A stretch of DNA of 64,000 nt, from NCBI GenBank assembly GCA_028564925.1, contig CM053030.1, positions 266,378,199-266,442,198 on the forward strand. The letters are read 5' to 3'. The stretch's first letter is position 1. The number at the start of each line of letters is the position of its first letter. A model generated the notes under the pieces. That model did no database searches. It had not been told where the DNA came from and saw nothing but the letters and a program-made list of their open reading frames with translations. This DNA is from Lithobates sylvaticus (taxonomy: Eukaryota > Chordata > Amphibia > Anura > Ranidae). This document shows positions 55,799-64,000 of the stretch, piece after piece. A program made the translations under genes and the position numbers.

Positions 55799-56117
55799 CC
55801 AGCAACACATTACACAATGCCGACATGCAGGCGGCCTTATATAGTGTGGGGCGTGGACTTAACTCCCTGAGCCATAATTAGGCACCCTGCCTTTGGCCAA
55901 TTATGGCTCTCTTGGCTGACGGCGCTGTGATTCTACAAAGCATGCGGCCAATCATCAGCCAGCAATGCGATTACGCAGTGCATTATGGGGCATGACGCGC
56001 TACTAGAATTTGGCGCAAACGCCCCATAATGTTTGATCTTCGTCGAACAATCGAACATCCAATGTTTGAGACGAACTCATGTTCGACTGGAATTTGAAGC
56101 TCATCCCTAATAAGTAT

Positions 56118-56510
56118 ATGGTGTTTACTTCTCATGTAATGCTAGCTGAGTATCACATGGAAAATTAACAAATAGGTTACCAATACAAGAAGCTAATATA
56201 CCACATGATGAGAAAATTATTTGTACATACTAATTAAGATATAAAATACTACAGTACAAAGAGTAAAACGTGAAAAGGAAAGTAACCCATAGTAGCCATT
56301 CTGATTTTAGATTTCAGAAGTCAGTATGCTGAGAGGTCGATGTGGCAGGCAGCAGTTGATATGAACTGATTGGCTTAAGATGCACACTGATGATCTCCGT
56401 GCCATGGAGGAACAAGTGTGTTAATAGAAGCAATGAACATTGATACATTGCACTTATATATAAAAAGTAATGTAACACTAGTTACCTTGAAAGTCACAGT
56501 ACCTGTCACA
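56118..56510. other. Intergenic DNA without a recognised gene
   Basis: A+T-rich single-copy-looking sequence with no credible ORF or repeat end. Confidence 0.4.
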
Positions 56511-56514
56511 TTAA

Positions 56515-56973
56515 AGTGTTACTAAACCCACAACGGTAAAATCAGTTTGCGTATGCAGTAAAACATGCTTGTTATACTCACTGGATTAATCCTCCGCATT
56601 GTGTAAAAAGGCTGTTTGATCCTCTCTCCTCCTTCCACTGTCCCCAATATATTTCCTGATAATACAGAGCCAGAGGACAGGCTGCACATGCTCAGTTTGG
56701 TGAGTATTGCTAGAGACTTTTTTTTTCTTGGGAGAGTGCATGTGATCAGCACATGGCCAATCAGCACTATGCAGATAGAGGGTCAGGGGTCCTGCATCCT
56801 GATAGGGCAGTTAGAGGAGAATGAAAACTCCCCCTACAAGCTTTAACCAGACATGTCACACAACTGCTATATACTGCTGATGAGTAAAGGTTTATATTTA
56901 CTAAAATAATTGCAGTTCTTTGTACTGTGGCAGACCAGATATAGCGAATGCCGTGTCCTGGGTTTAGTCACAA
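56515..56973. mobile_element. TTAA-flanked repeat (piggyBac-type), 459 bp
   Basis: TTAA at 56511-56514 and 56974-56977. The ends AGTGTTACTAAACCCA and TGGGTTTAGTCACAA (inverse TTGTGACTAAACCCA) are imperfect inverted repeats of the same style as 9439-9652. It has no transposase. Confidence 0.75.
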
Positions 56974-56977
56974 TTAA

Positions 56978-57448
56978 AGGCTTATTTACTAAATGGTTTA
57001 AGAATTTCCACACACTGGAATGTGTGGAGTTTCTCCTCAATTATCCATTCTAGTGTGAATGAAATTATTAGCAGGGATTTTTTTCCCTGTAATTCAATAG
57101 TTAAAGAATATCTTCACACATTTTCTTGTGTAAACATTCTCTAAATCAGCCTTATTATGATGGACCAGTTCACATATATAATGTACTGTAATGCTCAAGA
57201 AACATCCACTTCAGGGTAGGTTCTTCTCCCGAGTGTTAGGCAAAAGATGGGCAGAGCACTAGTCACTTGGTAGGTTAATATTATCAAACAATTTATTAGT
57301 AGATTACAAAAGATAGAAAAGAGGTTGATAAATAATCAGGATACCCCAAATGCGCACAGTTTCAAAGCTTGAGCAATCTTATTCAAATATGTTCCAAAGA
57401 CTATGCTTTCACTTATAGCAATAGTTCATATGGTACCTTGGAAGCTGA
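56978..57448. other. Intergenic DNA without a recognised gene
   Basis: No ORF, array or element end recognised. Confidence 0.4.
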
Positions 57449-58351
57449 TATAAACCACTTCAGCCCCGGAAGATTTGGCTGCTCAATAACCAGGCCATTT
57501 TTTGCGATACGGCACTGCGTCGCTTTAACTGACAATTGCGCGGTCGTGCGATGTTGTACCCAAACAAAATTGAGGTCCTTTTTTTGCCCACAAAAAGAGC
57601 TTTCTTTTGGTGGTATTTGATCATCATGCGATTTTTAATTTTTGCGCTATAAACAGAATTTTTTTTTTTTAAAAAGCAAAATTTTTCCTCAGTTTAGGCC
57701 GATATGTATTCTTCTACATATTTTTGGTAATAAAAAAAATCACAATAAGCGTATATTGATTGGTTTGCGCAAAGGTTATAGCATCTACAAAATAGGGGAA
57801 AGATTTATGACATTATTATTATTATTATTTTTTTTTTACTAGTCATTTTGGTAAATCAGCAATTTTTATTGGGACTGCAAGATTATGGTGGACAGATTGG
57901 ACATATTTGACACATTTTTGGGACCATTGGTCAATTATACAGCGATCAGTGTCATAAAAATGCATGCACTGATTACTGTGTAAATGTCTCTGGCAGGGAA
58001 GGGGTTAACACTAGGGGACGATCAAGGGGTTAGCTGTGCTCCCTAGGGAGTGATTCTAGCTGTGGGGGGAGGGGACTGACTAAGTAAGGAGACCGATCAT
58101 TGGTCATACATAGTATGAACAACAGATTGCTCTCCTCACCCCTGACAGCATGAAGATCTATCTGTTTACATTGACACTGTCTCTGTGTGGAGCGATCGTC
58201 GCGAGTGCCCGGCGGCTCGCGCATCGGCTCGGGCACCGCATCGCACACGTGCCCCCTAGTGGTCAAAAGGCAAACCGACATACAGTTACGTAGGTTCGCC
58301 CAGGGGAGTCAACCTGCTGCAGTACAACTGGGGCGGCTGGACGGGAAGGGG
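57449..58351. repeat. Interspersed repeat of about 0.9 kb
   Basis: It begins AACCACTTCAGCCCCGGAAG and ends GGACGGGAAGGGGTTAAAGTGG, which is partly its inverse. The interior has TTTTGCGATACGGCACTGCG, a T-rich part and CACTGATTACTGTGTAAATG. I recall similar sequence as a common frog repeat but cannot name the family. No coding capacity. The boundary at the right adjoins the next TTAA-type repeat. Confidence 0.5.
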
Positions 58352-58355
58352 TTAA

Positions 58356-59832
58356 AGTGGTAGTCAACTTTCACCAATTCAAAAAAAAAATACTAATGTA
58401 GCGGCCATAACCCTCGATGGGACGGCCTTGACTTTTGGGCTTACCGGTTACCTCCGCTTGGCTTACTTCTCCAGGTCTAGGGGTTCCCAGAGTTAATACC
58501 CAACGACTTTGCACGCTGGCCCCATAAAAGTCCTTTTGAAAGGTTTTTATTTGCAGGGGTAACATCCAACAGACACAGTCTCGTATGGGAACAGAGGGTA
58601 AGGATGAAGAAAACTTAGGCACCTTGAACTGCTAAGTATACGAAAGTCTCTATTTGCCAACCCAGAGAGTAGCCACTCACAGCTGGGCGCTTCCAAGCTG
58701 AACAAATCTCTAGCCAGAGATTATGGCAGTCAGCACTTTCTCTAACCTTGCACAGTCTCTAACCTTGAATCAAAGCGACACTCAGAAACAAAACAGGAAC
58801 CTTTCCTCAGTACCTGGAACATTATCCTTCTCCTTGACAGTATTGGGGAAGCGTGGATTCTCTAGTGTCCTTGACAATCCAGCAACCAGGCACTTCTCAG
58901 GATGCCAGCTTGTTGGCCCTTCTCCGAAGAGTCCTCCCCCGGTCGCTTACACGAGCTGCCGTGCCCCTCCAAGTTGAGAGCGCACACTGCGCCTCGGACC
59001 AGTTGGTTCCGAGACTCGGGAACAGATGGATCCTTGCCCCAGACCAAGCGGGTTTGTGGGGCTTGTCAAAACCAACCATGTTAGGGGGCAGCACACACTC
59101 CCCCGACGGGGACCCCTTGTGGGGCTACCCCAGTCCAGATCCAGGAACAGACAGCTCTGGCCTAACAAACCCCAAACACGTGACTCCAGCATCTTAAGTA
59201 CCCTTCCCCAGACTCCACAGCGGGGCCAAACGCACCCACTGATTGGCTCCGGGGAATGGTGGTACCCAAACGTCCAACCAGGCCTGGTTCTGAGCCTGTC
59301 ATGTGTACCTCAACGCACACATAATCATGCAGAACCCCAACTCAGCCCAGCCAAACTGATGCCAAAGCTTCCCTATCCAATTAGCTCTCAGAACCCCTTT
59401 ACTGTTCTGAGAAACAAAAATAACAAAATTTACACATAGCGGACACCTAGAAAAGGTGTCACCGCTACACTAAATACTAGCACATTAAGAAAAACGTACC
59501 TGAAAACGAAGCCTTCCAGCGGCACGCTGTCATCGCTGACAGGGCTTCCACTTTCACCCAGTCTTCCTTCCGGGTTCGCAGGCTCTGACTGCTTGACTGG
59601 CCAAGCAGCAATGACATCGCTCACGTGTGTGCGCCCAAGAGTCACAGCTGCGGCACAGAGTTCTGAAGGGACAGCATGAGTATGCCATGCCTTCAGAGCA
59701 CATGCGCCGTGACGTCACTGGCTGAAGAAACAGAGAATATCCCCTATACGGTGCATGTTTAGGAGATATTTCTTGTACTTACAGGTAAGTTTAGATATAG
59801 GTACAAGTGTCCCAGCAGTGTTTACTACTTCT
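58356..59832. mobile_element. TTAA-flanked repeat split by a probable solo LTR
   Basis: TTAA at 58352-58355 and 59833-59836. The ends AGTGGTAGTCAAC and GTTTACTACTTCT are imperfect inverted repeats. Removing 58397-59469 plus one 4-bp duplication leaves a repeat of about 400 bp, like the other TTAA elements here. Confidence 0.6.
58397..59469. mobile_element. Probable solo LTR, 1073 bp
   Basis: It begins TGTAGCGG and ends CCGCTACA, a TG...CA form with an 8-bp terminal inverted repeat. CTAA flanks both sides (58393-58396 and 59470-59473), a 4-bp duplication as made by some LTR-element integrases. It has no coding region. A non-autonomous DNA transposon is the alternative. Family not assigned. 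Confidence 0.5.
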
Positions 59833-59836
59833 TTAA

Positions 59837-60494
59837 GGCAGGACAGCTAAAAAGGTTTCTGTCTTAAATTCTCCCTAAGCCAGTGGCTCTGCACATTTTT
59901 TAAGCGTGAGACTACTGACTACTACTTTTTACAGTAGCCTTCCAGGAAGGGGAGACCTCTCCAACACACAACCACTGGAGCCTAAGTCAAAGAGGCACAG
60001 AACTGAAGATCTTCATGAACAGGAGCCCAGGTGACTAAAACACTCTGGAAAGGCTGTGCCAAACATCAACTCCTCACCTTATATCATTAGGATATGTATT
60101 TCTGGTACAAAATGGATCGATAAATATTCATAACTCAAGTTTAGTTAAAGTAATATTAAACCTGCTACGTAGCATTACGCATTGATATCTGTCTCACAAT
60201 TAAGAAAAAATGTTAAATACTTTTTTATGCCTTGTACACTGCTGTGAACCTCCCCTAAAGCCTATACTTTGTGTGAAACATGAGACCAGTAACCAGCAAG
60301 AGAAAGCCCCCATCAATCACTGAAAACTACTAGTGCTAACTTTGGATCCACTCACCTAGCTGACATAAAATGTCAAGTGGGGTGGCTTGAACTAAAAAAA
60401 ACAAGGAGGAGGTGAAAGCATCAAAAAGGAGACATTGTTGCGCATACACAACACAATGCAGCAGCCACAGCATAGGCTGCTATTGTTATGACAC
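59837..60494. other. Intergenic DNA, nothing recognised
   Basis: No credible gene or element end. AGTAATATTAAACCTGCTAC near 60150 may start another old TTAA-type repeat, but the partner end is not clear. Confidence 0.35.
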
Positions 60495-60514
60495 TAAGGC
60501 CGCATACACACGAG

Positions 60515-60881
60515 CGGAATCCGGGAGCCCCCTTTAATAAGCGGAGGCAGCAAAAGAAAGAAGAACAGAAGAGACCCCGAAGACCCCCGAAGTCGGAACA
60601 AGACCCCCAGACGGCGGCGGCGATGAAGAAGAAAGCCAAGGCTCCTCCGCTAGTGAACGAGCTAGCAGAAGATAGCGGAGGAGTCCGGCGAGAAGACCCC
60701 CCAAGACGGAAGAAGACCCCCGGAGCTGTGCAATAAAATATTTAAAAAAATGTGTCGTTTTTTATTTACACTTTTTTCCTTAGGTGAATGGGTAGGGGTA
60801 CATCGTACCCCATACTCATTCACATAGGGTGGGGGGCTGGTATCTGGGGGCCCCCTTATTAAAGGGGGCTCCCGGATTCCG
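60515..60881. repeat. 27-bp perfect inverted repeat enclosing the third mini-gene
   Basis: CGGAATCCGGGAGCCCCCTT plus TAATAAG (60515-60541) returns exactly inverted at 60855-60881. Together they enclose the short ORF, its poly(A) signal and the hairpin at 60784. This arrangement is not present in the foldback arms. Confidence 0.9.
60626..60823 (+). other. Mini-gene, third copy
   Basis: An ATG in GGCGATGA context at about 60621-60626 begins MKKKAKAPPLVNELAEDSGG and ends RRKKTPGAVQ at a TAA (60734-60736) that overlaps the poly(A) signal AATAAA (60732-60737). The frame is open further upstream to about 60488. A hairpin follows at 60784-60823. Upstream there is no TATA or GC box like that of the foldback, so any promoter would have to come from elsewhere. 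The peptide shares only its charged character with the foldback ORFs. Confidence 0.4.
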
Positions 60882-61590
60882 ATAAGCCCCCCGCCCGCAG
60901 ACCCCGACAACCAACGGCCAGGGTTGTCGGGAAGAGGCCCTTGTCCTCATCAACATGGGGATAAGGTGCTTTGGGGTGGGGGGGGGGCGCAGGGCTCCCT
61001 TTTCCCCAGGGCACCCCCCTTGTTGAGGGCACGCGGCCTGGTACAGCCCATGAGGCGGGGCGCTCGCTCGTCCCCACCCCCTTTCCTGACCTGCCGGGTT
61101 GCGTGCTCGGATAAGGGTCTGAGATGGATTTGGGGGGGGCCCCCACACCGTTTTTTCGGCGTAGGGATTTCCCTTTAAATCCATACCAGGTGACGGGGCT
61201 AGCGCGGCGGCATTCACTGCCTTCGCTAGTCCCGTCTACCTGGAGTTACGTTCTAAATGAACAGACTTTCCTCCGTGTGTACACAAGTCTGTTCATTTCA
61301 AAAGTCCCGCGGACTTTGGCCAAAACTCCGGCGGATTGTCCGCCGGAAAAGTCCGGGCGTGTGTGGGCAAGTCCACACGTTTGGAAAGTCCGGCGGAAGT
61401 CAGGCGGTTTGTCCGCTGGACTAGGTCCGGCGGACAATCCCGCTGGAAAGTCCGAGCGTGTGTACGACGTATAAGAAGACTAAGAAGAGGGAGGACAGAA
61501 GCTGTAAGATCAACCAGGTAGTTATCTAAATATATAAGATGAAAAAAAAAAAAGGTGAACAATAAAAATAAAAGGGCATCATTATTCTGA

Positions 61591-62012
61591 TGCCGCGTAC
61601 ACATGAGCAGATTTTCCGTCAGAAAAATCTTGGATGGTTTTTCCGACAGAATTCCGCTCAAGCTTGGCTTGCATAAACACGGTCACACAAAAGTTTGCTG
61701 AACTTTCGACCGTCAAGAACGCGGTGACGTACAACACTACGACGAGCCCAAAAAAATTAAGTTCAATGCTTCCGAGCATGCATCAAATTGTTTCCGAGCA
61801 TGCGTAGGAATTTTGCGCGTCGGAATTGCTACAGACGATCGGAATTTCGATCAAAACTTTTTCCGACCGAAAATATGGGAACATGCTCTCAATCTTTTGC
61901 TGGCTGTAATTCGGCCAGCAAAAGTCCGATGAAGCATACACGGTCACATTTTCCGACAAAAAACTCTCATCTGTCTTTTGCTGGCCGAATTATCGATTGT
62001 GTGTACGTGGCA
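61591..62012. mobile_element. Palindromic MITE with TGCCGCGTACACA ends
   Basis: The left end TGCCGCGTACACATGAG and the right end GTGTGTACGTGGCA are inverted repeats. TGA (61588-61590) and TTA (62013-62015) could be a diverged 3-bp duplication of the PIF/Harbinger kind. The interior repeats TTTTCCGAC, CCGAGCATGC and TTTTGCTGGC with their inverses. No ORF. Confidence 0.75.
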
Positions 62013-62015
62013 TTA

Positions 62016-62399
62016 GAGAGAGGTTTTGGGTTTAATGGCACTCTAATACTTACCCATCACTGTCCAGGGATGTCTACAAGTCTTTCGGCCGTCCGGGACT
62101 TTCCTCCTGCAGTGCCATTGGCTCCCATGGCTGTCAATCAGAGTCAGTTAGCCAATCAGGAGAGAGAAGGGCTAGGGCCGGACAGCAGCTCCGTGTCTGA
62201 ATGGACACATGGAGCTGCAGCTAGGATTGGGTGTCCCCATAGCAAGCTGATTGCTGTGGGGGCACTCGACAGGATGGAGGGGCCAGGAGCAGCGAAGAGG
62301 GACCAGAGAAGAGGAGGATCCAGGCTGCCCTGTGCAAATCCTCTGCACATAGGAGGTAAGTATAAAAAAAAAGAAAAAAAAAAGCCTTTACAATCACTT
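62016..62399. other. Possible TTAA-type repeat, no gene
   Basis: TTAA at 62032-62035 and 62399-62402 bracket this part, and CCTTTACAATCACTTTAA resembles a TTAA-type end, but the left end does not match it well. The 61788-62402 open frame crosses two repeats and is not a gene. Confidence 0.35.
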
Positions 62400-62402
62400 T
62401 AA

Positions 62403-62745
62403 GGCCTAATGCATGCTAGGCTCTTCTGAGCGCCTTTTTCTGATAGAAAAAATGAGCACATTTTTCAAACGCATTTAGGCATAGTTAGATGCGTTCAGGT
62501 GTGTCAAGCGTTTGAACGTTGCTTAATATTATCAGCCCAAATATTAATTGATTCTGGCCATTGAAATAAAGCACTAAATACATCTAGCATTTATGTATTT
62601 TTAGATGAATTTACATGCGTTTAGGTACATTAGGCATTTTTTTTATGCCCAAATGCTCCTCTTCTGAATGCAATTTTGGTGCATTCGGATTTCTAGCCCT
62701 AAACAACCCTGCCTTTTAAAGGCTATAAATGTGCATGCATTAGGC
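62403..62745. mobile_element. TAA-flanked MITE, GGCCTAATGCATGC ends, 343 bp
   Basis: TAA at 62400-62402 and 62746-62748. The left GGCCTAATGCATGC and the right GTGCATGCATTAGGC are inverted repeats. The interior repeats GCATTTAGGC and TGCGTT words. PIF/Harbinger-type by its duplication. Confidence 0.8.
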
Positions 62746-62748
62746 TAA

Positions 62749-64000
62749 CATAGAAGGGCATACAGGGACAGAAAAAAATGTCAAACCCCTGTAAAATGGG
62801 CGTTTGACAGCTGCAAACATCAGTAACAATAGTCATAGTAAACACCATTGTACTACACTTCTATGTTATTATAAAACTCGGTCACCAAATAAATCAGATG
62901 ATTATAGTACAATTTTTGTACCATTACATTTACAGTGAATTGAAATCCTGAACCTCATTTGTAATGGTCCATAAAGTTTACATTTTCCAAATTAAACAAA
63001 GCTAAGACTTAATATTTGCATTCATCCATTGGAATTCAAGTATATATATATGTTCCCATAAGTGTAGAGTTTAACTGCAGCCAGCAAACACTGGCTTCAG
63101 TGCGGGTAATTACCCAGTGAAGATTTTGTATTTTTAAGCTTCTTAATTTCCCAGCAGCACAGATGTTTTGCTAATGTAAATGCCATAATTTACGGCTGCA
63201 TGAGTCACGTTATTCAGAAGTTGATAAAGCAGGCAACTTATCTCAAAGTAACACATCCCCTTTAACGTATTTATTTCCATCGTTAATCACTGTAGTAGAA
63301 GAATTACAGTGGGTTTTCCTATCTGGAGTTTGCCGAGAGAAACCGTTCAAATGTCAAAAAGCGCACTAGCATTACTCATTTCTTCCATCTTTAGAGCCAT
63401 TGCACAAAATAGCATGCAGTCCCAAAAAATATGTTTTTTTATAATTAATCAGATAACCATCCTCTCCAATTTCATCTCAATAATACGTCAACACGAGAAT
63501 GAAGATATGAAGTCACATTTAGGTTTATCCAACTTTTAGCAGTTTACTTTTACTGTCAGACATTGTAAGGCGAGTCAGTGAAGAAGGAGATTCTCAACAT
63601 GCAGCCACTGTAAATATTATTGTCTTGCAGACATATACAAATGCCTATTAAATAATTTGACTAATGTTCTCTTCTTTAAAAATTCCCAATTTCAGCCATA
63701 TACCCAGTGGCTATGTACGGGACTAGCTGCATTTTTTCCCTAAACAGCTATAGTATATTTTATCCTATACTACATTACATGTGCACTCTGCTTCAATTAC
63801 ATTCTATATCACTCTTCTTTGATTGTTTTTGCCATAACCAGCAGGATTTCCAACTGATTTGATGATCACTGTTACATAGTGTATGTTCCACAGGTTTTGT
63901 GGCAGTATAAATATAGGTAAGCCTACATAAAATCTGATTAACCATGAAATCCATAAAAAATTGATACTGTAAATTAGTAATTATTGTAATCCTTTATATT
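62749..64000. other. A+T-rich DNA without a recognised gene
   Basis: This is the longest stretch here without an obvious element. No ORF has a recognisable motif. It could be single-copy intergenic or intronic DNA of the host. Confidence 0.45.

Larger units (their letters stand above)
51892..56109 (-). mobile_element. hAT element, copy D (4.22 kb), decayed transposase
   Basis: The ends TAGGGATGAGCCGAACACC and GAAGCTCATCCCTA carry a perfect 8-bp duplication ATAAGTAT (51884-51891 and 56110-56117). On the minus strand: TATA-like TATATAAGGCCGCC near 55826, a (CT)n run, BED finger, catalytic core, dimerisation region with stop at 53081, one 143-bp-type unit, other end. Of the four copies it is the one with the fullest transposase. 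Confidence 0.93.
60498..61471. mobile_element. TAA-flanked element carrying a third mini-gene/hairpin module
   Basis: TAA at 60495-60497 and 61472-61474. The ends GGCCGCATACACACGAGCGG and (inverted) ATACGTCGTACACACGCTCGG match over the ACACACGAGCGG part. TAA duplication points to PIF/Harbinger mobilisation. The interior left half (60515-61200) is homologous to a foldback arm. The right half (61258-61460) is made of GTCCGGCGGA and TCCGCCGGA palindromes and looks like a separate MITE core. Confidence 0.65.

Noticed and set aside
62746-64000. Possible conserved exon in the A+T-rich end
   Set aside because: No ORF over 80 codons, no splice-like pattern and no motif that I recognise.

Overview
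This window is repeat-dense vertebrate DNA, most likely from a frog and probably a ranid. The pointers are abundant hAT, PIF/Harbinger and TTAA-flanked (piggyBac-type) elements, a chromodomain Ty3 element, a Tx1/L1-type LINE, and large G+C-rich hairpin repeats of a kind I remember from frog assemblies (memory, not checked). I found no convincing host protein-coding gene, tRNA or rRNA. Nearly everything recognisable is a mobile element, a piece of one, or a tandem array inside one.

Layout. 1-3270: mostly unassigned DNA with a small MITE and a LINE tail. 3274-7993: a probable non-autonomous hAT element carrying an inverted repeat, a 34-base C run and a 2.6 kb minisatellite. 9163-16511, 17376-24247, 25557-28346 and 51892-56109: four members of one hAT family, each with TAGGGATG-type ends and an 8-bp target duplication. 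They differ greatly inside. The first keeps a transposase C-terminus and an N-terminal ORF, with arrays on both sides. The second has a 4.8 kb array of 36-bp units between its TATA box and its ORF start. The third is a 2 kb foldback holding two divergent mini-genes. The fourth holds a decayed but nearly full transposase.

28350-49600 is a stack of insertions. The oldest layer is a PIF/Harbinger transposase relic with an intron (28530-30240), interrupted by a CR1/L2-like LINE fragment. A retrovirus (30481-48189, LTRs nearly identical) landed just beyond it. That retrovirus was then hit by a 5'-truncated Tx1/L1 LINE in its leader (32006-34571) and by a chromodomain Ty3 element in gag (36047-42979). 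Target-site duplications support the retrovirus, the Tx1/L1 LINE and the Ty3 element; none was found for the CR1/L2-like piece. Further MITEs follow at 48628, 49247 and 49775.

56515-62745 is a run of short elements: TTAA-flanked repeats (one split by a probable solo LTR), a repeat of about 0.9 kb, and several TAA/TTA-flanked palindromic MITEs. One of these (60498-61471) carries a third copy of the mini-gene and hairpin module seen in the foldback. The last 1.25 kb shows no gene.

The most interesting unexplained structure is that module. It has a short charged ORF in good start context, an immediate AATAAA, and then a series of hairpins whose stems stay paired between copies although their bases differ. 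In the foldback two copies sit head to head around a palindromic promoter with GC-box, CRE and TATA motifs.
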